A stretch of DNA of 64,000 bases, taken from Cloacibacterium normanense (GTDB lineage Bacteria; Bacteroidota; Bacteroidia; Flavobacteriales; Weeksellaceae). The notes below the pieces were generated by a model that was not told the origin of the DNA, searched no databases, and saw only the letters and a list, made by a program, of their open reading frames with translations. Positions 52,381 to 61,691 of the stretch are shown here, piece by piece. Within the stretch, counting starts at the first letter, position 1, and each line of letters opens with the position of its first letter. Made by a program: the position numbers and the translations under genes. The stretch lies in the NCBI RefSeq assembly GCF_003860565.1, contig NZ_CP034157.1:2542001-2606000 (forward strand), written 5' to 3'.

Positions 52381-53764
52381 CTCCTTCTTTTGCTTTATAA
52401 GTTTCACCTGAAATTTTCAAAATAGTCTTCAATTCAGCCTGTGCAATTACAGGGAATGTTCTAGCGTACAATAGGAATAATACTCCGAAGAAACCAATTG
52501 TTCCTAAATAAACTCCTACGTCTATAATCGTTGGCTTAAACATCGTCCAAGAACCTGGTAAGTAGTCTCTAGAAAGGTTGATAACAATGATGTCAAATCT
52601 TTCAAACCACATACCGATGTTGATGATTAATGCTACGAAGAAAGTCCAAATAATATTTGTTCTTAATTTTTTGAACCAGAAAGAAGCAGGAACAACTAAG
52701 TTACAGATAATTAGCGCCCAGAATGCCCACCAGTAAGGACCAGTAGCAGCACCTGGAGATAAATATGTAAAGTCTTCATATCTACTTCCTGAGTACCAAC
52801 CGATGAAGTATTCTACAGCATAAGCTACTGTTACCATACCACCTGTTACGATGATTACGATATTCATAATTTCGATATGATACATGGTAATATAATCTTC
52901 TAAGTGTGCTACTTTTCTAGCAACTAATAGAAGGGTTTGTACCATTGCAAATCCTGAGAAAATCGCACCTGCTACGAAGTAAGGAGGGTAGATGGTAGAG
53001 TGCCATCCTTTGATTACTGAAGTTGCGAAGTCAAATGATACAGTAGTGTGTACTGAGAATACAAGTGGTGTTGCTAAACCAGCTAATACAAGAGATAACT
53101 CTTCGAATCTTTGCCAGTGTTTTGCTTTACCACCCCAACCGAAGGCTAGGAATGTATAAATCTTTTTAGTCCAAGGAGTTTTTGCTCTATCTCTAATCAT
53201 CGCAAAGTCTGGGATAAGTCCCATGAACCAGAATACGGTAGATACAGAGAAGTAAGTAGAGATTGCAAATACGTCCCAAAGTAGTGGAGAGTTAAAGTTA
53301 GTCCAAAGAGAACCAAATTGGTTTGGTAAAGGGAATACCCAATATCCTACCCAAACTCTACCCATGTGAATTACTGGGAAGATAGCCGCCTGTACAACTG
53401 CAAAAATCGTCATCGCTTCTGCAGAACGGTTTACAGACATTCTCCATCTTTGTCTAAATAATAACAATACTGCAGAGATTAAGGTTCCTGCGTGACCAAT
53501 ACCTACCCACCAAACGAAGTTAGTAATATCCCAACCCCAGTTAATGGTTTTGTTTAGTCCCCAAGCTCCGATACCGGTACCAATGGTGTAAGCAATACAT
53601 CCAAAACCGTATACAAATAGAACTAGAGCTGCCCAAAAAGAAATCCACCAGAGTTTTCCGGCTCTTTCTTCGATAGGTCTTGCAATATCTTCGGTGATAT
53701 CGTGATAAGTCTTGTGACCAATAATTAGCGGTTCCCTAATAGGGGCTTCGTAATGTCCTGACAT
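52367..53764 (-). CDS. actC: Alternative complex III subunit ActC (NrfD-like membrane subunit)
   Basis: A 465-residue polytopic protein with about ten transmembrane segments. It starts with EPLIIGHKTYHDITEDI, a conserved ActC N-terminus. Long hydrophobic stretches include WGWDITNFVWWVGIGHAGTL, a probable quinone-site region. It is the homologue of NrfD/PsrC, binding quinol next to the Fe-S chain in ActB. Confidence 0.94.
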   Translation of the reverse strand: MSGHYEAPIREPLIIGHKTYHDITEDIARPIEERAGKLWWISFWAALVLFVYGFGCIAYTIGTGIGAWGLNKTINWGWDITNFVWWVGIGHAGTLISAVLLLFRQRWRMSVNRSAEAMTIFAVVQAAIFPVIHMGRVWVGYWVFPLPNQFGSLWTNFNSPLLWDVFAISTYFSVSTVFWFMGLIPDFAMIRDRAKTPWTKKIYTFLAFGWGGKAKHWQRFEELSLVLAGLATPLVFSVHTTVSFDFATSVIKGWHSTIYPPYFVAGAIFSGFAMVQTLLLVARKVAHLEDYITMYHIEIMNIVIIVTGGMVTVAYAVEYFIGWYSGSRYEDFTYLSPGAATGPYWWAFWALIICNLVVPASFWFKKLRTNIIWTFFVALIINIGMWFERFDIIVINLSRDYLPGSWTMFKPTIIDVGVYLGTIGFFGVLFLLYARTFPVIAQAELKTILKISGETYKAKEGDEHH

Positions 53765-53784
53765 TTTTTACCTATTTATATTAT

Positions 53785-56700
53785 TTAAACGTTGTTTTCT
53801 TTTCTGTTTCTCACTTTTGTATGGTAGAATACGTTTGGTTTAGTACCCACTTCTTCTAGCAATACATATTTTCTCTTGTCATTGAATAATGCTCTTACTT
53901 CTGATGATTTGTCATTCATATCACCGAATTTAAGTGCTCCTGTAGAACAAGCCTGCGAACAAGCTGTTTTAAGTTCTCCATCTTCAATTCTTCTGCCTTC
54001 TTTTTTAGCTTCTAGAATTGTAGCTTGAGTCATTTGGATACACATAGAGCATTTTTCCATTACCCCTCTAGTTCTTACTACAACATCTGGATTTAGAACC
54101 ATTCTTCCTAAATCGTTGTTCATGTTGAAGTCAAACTTATCATTCAAGTTATAAGTAAACCAATTGAATCTTCTTACTTTGTAAGGACAGTTATTTGCAC
54201 AATATCTTGTACCGATACATCTGTTGTAAGCCATTTGGTTTTGACCTTGCTTACCGTGAGAAGTTGCAGCAACAGGACATACTGTTTCACATGGTGCGTG
54301 ATTACAGTGCTGACACATTACTGGTTGGAAAATCACATCAGGACTTTCGTTTGGTTCAATTAATATATCATAAAGGTTAGGAACATTTAATCCCTTATCA
54401 ATCCCTTCTTTTACTTCTATTTTTTCTTTAGCAGAGTAATATCTATCGATTCTTAGCCAAGCCATATCTCTAGACATTCTTACCTCTTCTTTACCTACTA
54501 CAGGTACGTTGTTTTCTGCTTGACAAGCAATGATACAAGCTCCACAACCGATACATGAGTTAAGGTCTACAGAAAGGTTAAAGTGAGGACCATCAGTATC
54601 ATCGAAAGCATCCCAAAGATCTACTTTACCCATAGGTAATGTTCCTTGTAATGTTTCCATTGTTAATGGCTTATTCCACTTGTTTACATCTTCGTTTAAG
54701 TAAGTATCTAATGTTACTTCTTTAGCGATTTCGTAACGACCCATTAATGTATTTTGAAGCTGTACACCTGCAAATTCGTGATCATCTGCTCCTGATTTTT
54801 CAATAGAAACGTTAGATACTACAGTGTTGTAACCATCAAATAAAGGATAAGCGTTTACACCTGTTTCAGCTACTTTACCTGAGTCTTTTTTACCATAACC
54901 TAAAGCAAGACCTAATGAACCTTCTGCTTGACCTGGCTGAATGAAAACTGGAACGTTTTCTAATTTCACACCATTTACAGTAAGATTTACCACAGTACCA
55001 TCTAACTGCATTCTAGCATTTAATTCATTCTCGATACCAAATTCTTTAGCGTCTGCTGGAGAAATAGTAAGGTAGTTATCCCAAGCCATTCTCGTAATTG
55101 GATCTGGTAACTCTTGTAACCAAGGATTATTGGCTTGAGTACCGTCTCCCATTGCAGTAGTGGTATATAGTACAAGTTCTAATTTAGAAGCTTTGAATCC
55201 TTGTAATTCTGAAACCGCTTTTGCAGCATCTCCACCTGTGTAAGATAGAGTTCCTGTAATGTTTCCTGCATTAAAACCATTATAAAGTGCTTGGTTAAAT
55301 GAAGTTCCATTAAGAATTGTTGCAGCATTAGCTTTTAAATATTCATAATAGTTAGGAGTAAATCCTTTTCCATTCATCCAAACAAGAAGTGATTCTTCAA
55401 TTTGTCTAGACTTGAATATTTTTTGGATCGTAGGTTGCATTAATGAATAAGCACCAGTTTGAGGAGCGATATCACCCCAAGATTCTAACCAGTGTGCTGC
55501 TGGAATGACTACTTTTGCTGCTTGAGCAATTTCGTTTTTCTTATCAGCTACAGCAACTACAGTTCCTACTTTGCTTAATGATTTTTTGAATTCTGCACCT
55601 TTTGCGTGAGAATAGATTGGGTTTACGTTGTTAGCAACTAAAACACCAACTTGACCAGCATTTACCCAAGTTAAAAACTCGTTAAATCTAGCGTTGTCAT
55701 ATTCTTTTAATAGGTTAGCTTTTCCAGTGAAAGCTACAGAACCTAATTTTTGATTGATTAAGTGTGCCAGAACATAAGAAGCTTTAGAACCGTCAGCAAA
55801 AACTACCGCTTTGTTTCCTTTAGCTTGTAATTCTTTAGCAATTTCAGAAGCTACTTTATCAGAAGTGCCACCTCCTACGATTGCGTTATAAACTTCTACT
55901 AAAGTTTTATTTACAGCAGAAGGTTTTTGCTTAATTCTAGTATCAGCGTTAGCACCAGTAAGAGACATGTTAGATTCTACTTGAATATGTCTAAGCATGT
56001 TAGCTCCTGGTTTTCTAGCAGCTGCGTATGATGTTTCTAAGCTATTTGCGTTATAATCTCCTAAGAAATCTGCTTGGAAAGAAACCACTAATTCAGTAGC
56101 TGATAAGTCGTAAACTGGTAATGCTCTATTACCGAAAACTTCTTGAGCAGCGTCTAATGCAGCAGCATACGTATAAGCATCGTAAGTTACTAATTCTGCA
56201 TTAGGATATTTAGCTTTAAACTCTCCGAATAATTTCTTGAATGTAGGAGAAGGATATGAATGAGAAAGAACTACAATTTTCTTGTTTTCAGCTTGAGCCT
56301 TAGTTAATGCTTCTAGAACTACAGAATCTACTTTGTCGAAAGTTTCGTCTTTACCGTCTAGTTTTGGTTGTTTAATTTTATCATTATCATATAATGACAA
56401 TACACTTGCTTGAGCTCTAGCATTTGTTTTACCTAGATCATTTGCAGTTTTATTCGGTTCAATTTTAATTGGTCTACCTTCTCTAGTTTTTACTAAAACA
56501 CTAGCAAAGTCGAACCCGTCAAAATAGGTAGATGCATAATAATTAGGAATTCCTGGGATAATACTGTGTGGTTTTACCACGTAAGGAATTGTTTTGATTA
56601 CTGGAGCTTCACAAGCTGCAAGCGTAACCGCCGCAGTAGAGAAGCCTAATAATTTTAAGAAATCCCTTCTAGAAGTCCCAGAATTGTTCATTTTTTCTGC

Positions 56701-56820
56701 ATCACCCAAGAACTCATCTACAGGAATTTCGTTTTGAAATTCTTTTTGAGCCAATTTCGCGTTAAGCGATTGGTCTTTAAGTTCGTGAATACTTCTGAAT
56801 TGTATTTTATTTGAAGCCAT
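53785..56820 (-). CDS. actB: Alternative complex III subunit ActB (molybdopterin-like plus Fe-S)
   Basis: A 1011-residue fusion. It carries a Tat-like leader with lipobox (SRRDFLKLLGFSTAAVTLAA then C). The N-terminal part is related to molybdopterin oxidoreductases, but in ACIII it lacks the cofactor. The C-terminal part is an NrfC-like ferredoxin unit with CIGCGACIIACQAEN, CQHCNHAPCETVC, CIGTRYCANNCPYKVRRF and CSMCIQMTQ, binding the clusters that carry electrons toward the hemes. Confidence 0.95.
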   Translation of the reverse strand: MASNKIQFRSIHELKDQSLNAKLAQKEFQNEIPVDEFLGDAEKMNNSGTSRRDFLKLLGFSTAAVTLAACEAPVIKTIPYVVKPHSIIPGIPNYYASTYFDGFDFASVLVKTREGRPIKIEPNKTANDLGKTNARAQASVLSLYDNDKIKQPKLDGKDETFDKVDSVVLEALTKAQAENKKIVVLSHSYPSPTFKKLFGEFKAKYPNAELVTYDAYTYAAALDAAQEVFGNRALPVYDLSATELVVSFQADFLGDYNANSLETSYAAARKPGANMLRHIQVESNMSLTGANADTRIKQKPSAVNKTLVEVYNAIVGGGTSDKVASEIAKELQAKGNKAVVFADGSKASYVLAHLINQKLGSVAFTGKANLLKEYDNARFNEFLTWVNAGQVGVLVANNVNPIYSHAKGAEFKKSLSKVGTVVAVADKKNEIAQAAKVVIPAAHWLESWGDIAPQTGAYSLMQPTIQKIFKSRQIEESLLVWMNGKGFTPNYYEYLKANAATILNGTSFNQALYNGFNAGNITGTLSYTGGDAAKAVSELQGFKASKLELVLYTTTAMGDGTQANNPWLQELPDPITRMAWDNYLTISPADAKEFGIENELNARMQLDGTVVNLTVNGVKLENVPVFIQPGQAEGSLGLALGYGKKDSGKVAETGVNAYPLFDGYNTVVSNVSIEKSGADDHEFAGVQLQNTLMGRYEIAKEVTLDTYLNEDVNKWNKPLTMETLQGTLPMGKVDLWDAFDDTDGPHFNLSVDLNSCIGCGACIIACQAENNVPVVGKEEVRMSRDMAWLRIDRYYSAKEKIEVKEGIDKGLNVPNLYDILIEPNESPDVIFQPVMCQHCNHAPCETVCPVAATSHGKQGQNQMAYNRCIGTRYCANNCPYKVRRFNWFTYNLNDKFDFNMNNDLGRMVLNPDVVVRTRGVMEKCSMCIQMTQATILEAKKEGRRIEDGELKTACSQACSTGALKFGDMNDKSSEVRALFNDKRKYVLLEEVGTKPNVFYHTKVRNRKENNV

Positions 56821-56842
56821 TTATACTTCTAATTTTCTGTTA

Positions 56843-58186
56843 TTAATAATGACATTTACCACACTCTAAACCACCAATAGCGTCTACGGTCATTTTAGTT
56901 TCTCCACCGTATTGTTTTTTCAACTTGTCGTGAAGTTTTTGGTAGTATTCTTTGTTATAACCGTTTGTCATGTCTACTTCTGTAGTTCTGTGACAATCAA
57001 TACACCATCCCATTGTAAAGTTATTTGCCATTTGTACTTTGTCCATTTCTTGAACTTGACCGTGACAAGCTTTACATACTACGTCTACTTTTTTAGCTTT
57101 AATGATGGTTTGTTCACCAGCTACCACGTGTTGTGCGTGATTGAAGTATACGAAATCTGGCATATTGTGAATTCTCACCCACTCGATTGGTTTAGTTTTT
57201 CCAGTGTAAGACTGTGAACCTTCATCCCAACCAGCAGCTTCGTAGATTTTCTTAATCTCTGCAGTATAGAATTCTCTAGATTTTCCTTCTTCTATGTATT
57301 TTCCTTTGTATTCTGAAATACCTTTGTGGCAATTCATACAAACGTTTACAGAAGGAATCTCTGATACTTTACCATACTTAGCACTTGAGTGACATAATTG
57401 ACAATCGATTTTATTCTCACCAGCGTGAATTTTGTGAGAGAAGTAAATAGGTTGCTCTGGTTGATAACCTTTGTATACACCTACCCACATTAACCAATTC
57501 CAAATTCCGTAAAGTGCAAATAGGGCTAATAATCCCATTAATGCTTTACCTAGCGTATTGTACTTCTCGTAGAATTCGCCAATTGAGTTGATTCTTGTAG
57601 CGTCTAGAGCAGAAATTTCTCCAGATTTTCTGTGTAAATTTACGAGTTGGGTTAATCTGAAAAGTAACCAAAGAAGTAATCCTCCAACTGCGGCTAAAGA
57701 AATTAATAGAGCAGATGAATTATTTTTTTCATCTTGAGCAGCTTTGATGGCTTCTGGTGAATTCACATCAGTTTCTGCTGCAGCAGGCTCTGCTTTTGGC
57801 GGATTAGTGGTGTATTCTAGAAGGTCTGCAATATCCTGATCTGTAAGATTTGGAAACGCAGTCATCTCTACTTTGTTGAATTTTTCGAAGACTTCATTCG
57901 CATACTTATCGCCAGAAGCTCTAAGTGCTTTGTTATCTCTAATCCATTTTTGGAACCAATCTACACCTAAATTTTGTTCCGTTTTTAATCTGTCTACTAC
58001 GCCTCCTAAAGCTGGGCCTACCATTTGTTTATCTAGCGCGTGACACGCAGAACAATTGGTCTTAAAAAGGGTTTCTCCTTTCTTAGCGTCACCTTTAAGA
58101 TCTTGAGCGTAAATAGAAGCACTGGTTGTTAAGAGCAAACTACATGCTAACAACACTCTCTTGTAATGCTTTCTCCAACTAATCAT
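56843..58186 (-). CDS. actA: Alternative complex III subunit ActA, multiheme cytochrome c
   Basis: The 447 residues begin with a signal peptide (ACSLLLTTSASIYA). An N-terminal monoheme domain holds NCSACHALDKQ, and about residues 160-240 have two membrane segments. The C-terminal multiheme part carries CQLCH, CMNCH, CKACH, CIDCH and CGKCH at the extreme end (CGKCHY stop). That is six CxxCH sites in one protein, five in the C-terminal half. First gene of the operon. Confidence 0.94.
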   Translation of the reverse strand: MISWRKHYKRVLLACSLLLTTSASIYAQDLKGDAKKGETLFKTNCSACHALDKQMVGPALGGVVDRLKTEQNLGVDWFQKWIRDNKALRASGDKYANEVFEKFNKVEMTAFPNLTDQDIADLLEYTTNPPKAEPAAAETDVNSPEAIKAAQDEKNNSSALLISLAAVGGLLLWLLFRLTQLVNLHRKSGEISALDATRINSIGEFYEKYNTLGKALMGLLALFALYGIWNWLMWVGVYKGYQPEQPIYFSHKIHAGENKIDCQLCHSSAKYGKVSEIPSVNVCMNCHKGISEYKGKYIEEGKSREFYTAEIKKIYEAAGWDEGSQSYTGKTKPIEWVRIHNMPDFVYFNHAQHVVAGEQTIIKAKKVDVVCKACHGQVQEMDKVQMANNFTMGWCIDCHRTTEVDMTNGYNKEYYQKLHDKLKKQYGGETKMTVDAIGGLECGKCHY

Positions 58187-58231
58187 TTAAATAATCTTGG
58201 GTTAATACTATTGAGTTTACATTCAATTCCG

Positions 58232-58239
58232 CAAAAATA
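58232..58239 (-). promoter_or_regulatory. Probable -7 box of the act operon
   Basis: TATTTTTG on the minus strand, 45 bases upstream of actA; no convincing -33 element. Confidence 0.45.
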
Positions 58240-58321
58240 ATACTTTAACACAATATTAACAGAAGGTTTGCATGTATTTTATCAAATTTTTTTAATTTAT
58301 AATTGTTCTAAATAAGAAAGA

Positions 58322-58351
58322 TTGGTATAATTTTTATTTGTATTAACTTTG
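58322..58351 (+). promoter_or_regulatory. Promoter of the SPOR-domain gene
   Basis: TTG (58322-58324), 19-base spacer, TAACTTTG (58344-58351), 15 bases before the ATG. Confidence 0.55.
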
Positions 58352-58366
58352 TCAAAAATAATTTTA

Positions 58367-58882
58367 ATGAAAAACGTAATAAAAATACTATCATTATTAG
58401 CTTTTTTAAGTTTTAATATCTCTAATGCTCAGGTAGTTGAGAAAAAAGAAACACATAATGGAACAGAGTTGAAAGTTTCTATGGATAGCAGAGTAAATGA
58501 ACTTTTAACGGATTTAGAAGGGAAATGTGATAAGATTAAAGAGGAAGAAGCGAACAAAAATGAAGCTCCGAAAGTAGAAATTTCGACGAAACCTAAAACA
58601 AATGCTGAAATCTGTAGAGATAATCCTAGAATTTTAGGTTACAAAATTCAGGTGGCGGTTGTAAAAAGTAATGAAGAAGCCAACAAAGTGAAATCTTATT
58701 TCCGTACGAAATTCCCTAATATGAAAGCAGAAACTGATGCTTCATTAAGACCAAATTATAAGGTTTTGGTGGGGAGCTATTTCAGTAAGCAATCTGCTAG
58801 TGGAGATTTAGCTAGAATTAGAAGTTATTTCCCTGCTGCAATTGCGGTACAATACAGAGTTTTTTGTGTAGAAGCGAAATAA
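58367..58882 (+). CDS. SPOR-domain secreted protein
   Basis: The 171-residue product has a signal peptide (SLLAFLSFNISNAQ), a charged middle, and a C-terminal SPOR domain of ~75 residues (YKIQVAVVKSNEEANKVKSY, KVLVGSYFSKQSASGDLARI), which binds denuded septal peptidoglycan. A single Cys pair may be present. ATG 58367 follows the promoter; a longer frame overlaps the -7 box. It has its own terminator. Confidence 0.88.
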   Translation: MKNVIKILSLLAFLSFNISNAQVVEKKETHNGTELKVSMDSRVNELLTDLEGKCDKIKEEEANKNEAPKVEISTKPKTNAEICRDNPRILGYKIQVAVVKSNEEANKVKSYFRTKFPNMKAETDASLRPNYKVLVGSYFSKQSASGDLARIRSYFPAAIAVQYRVFCVEAK

Positions 58883-58902
58883 TTTTCACACATTAGCATA
58901 AC

Positions 58903-58936
58903 AAAAAATCCACCAAATTTTGGTGGATTTTTTTAT
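58903..58936. terminator. Terminator between the SPOR gene and the response regulator
   Basis: AAAAATCCACCAAA / TTTGGTGGATTTTT, strong, between convergent stops at 58882 and 58937. Confidence 0.9.
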
Positions 58937-59623
58937 TTAATTTTTCACTAAAAGTCTGAAACCTTCTCCGTGCACGTTGATGATTTCTAATCCTTCATCA
59001 TCTTTTAGGAGTTTTCTGAGTTTAGCAATGTACACGTCCATACTTCTTGCCGTGAAATAATTTTCTTTTTTCCAGATTTTTCTTAATGCTAAATCTCTTG
59101 GCATAAAATCATTTCTGTGTAGGCAAAGAAGTTTTAGTAATTCGTTTTCTTTTGGCGAAAGTTTATATTCATTATCGCCTACTCGTAATTGTCTTAAAAC
59201 TGAATCGAAAAACATGTTAGAAATTTTAAATTGCTCTTGCTCTTCGTCTTCTACTACTGCACTTCTTTGTAAAATAGCTTTGATTTTGTATAAAAGTAAT
59301 TCGGTGTCAAATGGTTTTGTGATGTAATCATCTGCACCAATTTGATAGCCTTTTAACACGTCTTCACGCTGGTTTCTTGCCGTTAAAAATATAATGGGAG
59401 TATTCTTGTCTATTTTTCTCACGTCTTCAGCTAGTGAAAAGCCGTCTTTTTTGGGCATCATGACATCGAAAATACAAATGTCAAATTCCTTTTCTGTAAA
59501 TTCTTTTAGCCCTAATTCGCCATCAATAGCAAGGGTTACATCAAAGTTGTTAATGCTTAAATAATCTTTAAGTACCGCTCCGAAACTTTGGTCGTCTTCT
59601 ACTAATAAGATTCTGTTACTCAT
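58937..59623 (-). CDS. OmpR/PhoB-family response regulator
   Basis: The 228-residue regulator has a receiver domain (phospho-acceptor D53 in CIFDVMMPKKDG, acidic pocket VEDDQ, and switch Thr in IFLTARN) and a winged-helix DNA-binding domain (LSPKENELLKLLCLH ... MDVYIAKLRKLL). It resembles RprY of Bacteroides. It lies 25 bases downstream of the kinase gene. Confidence 0.93.
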   Translation of the reverse strand: MSNRILLVEDDQSFGAVLKDYLSINNFDVTLAIDGELGLKEFTEKEFDICIFDVMMPKKDGFSLAEDVRKIDKNTPIIFLTARNQREDVLKGYQIGADDYITKPFDTELLLYKIKAILQRSAVVEDEEQEQFKISNMFFDSVLRQLRVGDNEYKLSPKENELLKLLCLHRNDFMPRDLALRKIWKKENYFTARSMDVYIAKLRKLLKDDEGLEIINVHGEGFRLLVKN

Positions 59624-59648
59624 AATATTTGGTGTTTTTTATTTGTTG

Positions 59649-61193
59649 TTATTTCATCGGCAGTTTGATGGTGAATGTGCTGCCTTTATCTTTTTCTGAT
59701 TCTACAATCACTTGGCCGTTATGCAGTTCTACGATTTTCTTCACATAAGACAATCCTAAACCTTGTCCTTTTACATTGTGAATATTCCCGGTTTCTTCTC
59801 TGAAGAATTTTTCGAAAATTTTGGTTCTGTTATGTTGTTCCATTCCCATTCCTTTATCAGAAATCGCAATGACGTAAAATCCAGGTTCATTTCTAGTAGT
59901 AATTCTAATTTCTGGGGTTTCTGGAGAATATTTATTGGCGTTGTCCAGTAAATTAACCAGTGCGTTAGAAAGGTGGAATTCATCTACTTTTACATGATAG
60001 TGTTCCGCTTTGAATTCTTCGGTTAATGTTCCGCCTCTTTCTTCTACAATAAGTCTAAATGATTGAGAAATTTGCTTAATGAGTTCTCTTACATTGGTCT
60101 CTTTTAAGAAGAGTTTTACTTCATTTCGCTCTAATTTAGACATGTTGAGAACGTTTTCTACCTGTTTTTTCATTCTCAAGTTTTCTTGTTTGATGAGTTG
60201 AGAATAATATTTTACCTTTTCTGGATTGGTAGAAATTTTATCATTAGCCAAAGCATCTGTTGCTACGGAAATGGTAGCTAATGGTGTTTTGAATTCATGA
60301 GACATGTTATTGATGAAATCAGTTTTTACTTCTGATATTTTTTTCTGTTTCATCATGTAATTAATCGAGATGATGTAGATTCCCAAAATGGTTAATAAGG
60401 ACATGAAAGTTCCTAATAACATAGGCAAATTGTTCATTGCCAAAGACGCATCTTTTCTTGGGAAAACTAGTGAAAGCGTAAAAAGCGTTCGGTCTTTATC
60501 GTCTGTAAAAAGTGGAAAATTATAATTGGTTTTGTCTCGTTGATCTAAATAAGTATTGTTGGAAATTTGAGTCAATTTATTGTTTTTATCTAAAATTCCA
60601 TAACCAAATTTAGAGTTTATTCCATTGTTTTTCAGCTCTTTAGCGAGAACGGAATCCAGCATTTTTGGATTAACTCTTTGGTTGATAGGTAAGTTAGAAG
60701 CGTTAAATTTCGCAAACTCTGTCAAAGTAAATTGTCCGCTACTGATGTCTTGACTCTGAACCGAAGAAATAATCTGAGGAGTGCTTTCGTTTTTTTTAAT
60801 GCTGTATAAACCTTCGTCTTTGTAAAGTTTTATTTTGGTAATGCTGTCTCCTTTTTTAGAAATAGGAATATTTTGTTTTTCAATAATGGTTTTATTGAAA
60901 GTAAGCGTGGTTTTGTTTGCAGAATCCTGCGTTTGCTGGATTTGAAAAAGAGTAGGGCTTTTAGCGTTATTGGCTAAAGTTTTGTCGAAATTTTTAAATT
61001 TTTCGTTGTATTTCTGAATTTCTAATTCTTCAATTTTCTTACTTGAATTTTCTAGCGCAGTATATACTTTATTAGAAAAATCTTGCTCTAGTGCGGTGTA
61101 ATATTCTTTAAGCCAATAAAATTGCAATGACACGAAAACAACAAGTGAAATCGTCATGAATACGGAGATTATTGGGATAAATTTATTATTCAT
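59649..61193 (-). CDS. Sensor histidine kinase
   Basis: The 514-residue membrane kinase has a transmembrane segment at each end of a ~230-residue periplasmic sensor (residues ~30-255), then HisKA with NNMSHEFKTPLATI (His at about 300) and HATPase: NALVNLLDNANKYSP, SDKGMGM, FEKFFRE and GQGLGLSYVK. It is RprX-like. It forms a pair with the regulator behind it; the signal is unknown. Confidence 0.93.
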   Translation of the reverse strand: MNNKFIPIISVFMTISLVVFVSLQFYWLKEYYTALEQDFSNKVYTALENSSKKIEELEIQKYNEKFKNFDKTLANNAKSPTLFQIQQTQDSANKTTLTFNKTIIEKQNIPISKKGDSITKIKLYKDEGLYSIKKNESTPQIISSVQSQDISSGQFTLTEFAKFNASNLPINQRVNPKMLDSVLAKELKNNGINSKFGYGILDKNNKLTQISNNTYLDQRDKTNYNFPLFTDDKDRTLFTLSLVFPRKDASLAMNNLPMLLGTFMSLLTILGIYIISINYMMKQKKISEVKTDFINNMSHEFKTPLATISVATDALANDKISTNPEKVKYYSQLIKQENLRMKKQVENVLNMSKLERNEVKLFLKETNVRELIKQISQSFRLIVEERGGTLTEEFKAEHYHVKVDEFHLSNALVNLLDNANKYSPETPEIRITTRNEPGFYVIAISDKGMGMEQHNRTKIFEKFFREETGNIHNVKGQGLGLSYVKKIVELHNGQVIVESEKDKGSTFTIKLPMK

Positions 61194-61331
61194 TTTCGCC
61201 TAAAAATTTTGTTAAAATTAGAAATTTAACACAAATTAAACAAAAAAATCACAGTATTTTTATATGATTTTTCTTAAAAACGAGAATTTTAACAAATTAT
61301 TGTGAATTAATTTCCCTTTTGTAGAAATTTT

Positions 61332-61691
61332 TTAAGAAACTTCTAACAAGTCTTCGTCTATAAAATATTGAATAATGGCTTTTTTCATGAGCAGTTGTTG
61401 CTCATTCGGTTTAAGTTCTGGGAGTTCTTCTAATTGCTTGTACATTGGCCAACCGTCATCATCATAATCTTCAAATTCATAAAATCCGAAAGGTTCTAGC
61501 AATCTGCAAACCGCAATGTGAATAAGATTCACCTTGTCATCTTTAGAATATTTTTGTTTCCCACTGCCTAATTCTTGGATTCCTATCAAAAACAAAAGCG
61601 TTTCAATAGGCGGATTTTTCTCCGTTTGAAAATTCTCAACGAAAAATTTTTCTACATCTTTCCAAACTTCTATTTCGTTAATTTCTTCCAT
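61332..61691 (-). CDS. Small acidic protein of unknown function, coupled to oligopeptidase B
   Basis: A 119-residue acidic cytoplasmic protein with no membrane or signal segment. It includes FLIGIQELGSGKQKYSKDDK and a strongly acidic centre (FEDYDDDGWPMYKQLEELPE). It overlaps the oligopeptidase stop by 14 bases and is probably co-transcribed. No family is recognised. Confidence 0.72.
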   Translation of the reverse strand: MEEINEIEVWKDVEKFFVENFQTEKNPPIETLLFLIGIQELGSGKQKYSKDDKVNLIHIAVCRLLEPFGFYEFEDYDDDGWPMYKQLEELPELKPNEQQLLMKKAIIQYFIDEDLLEVS

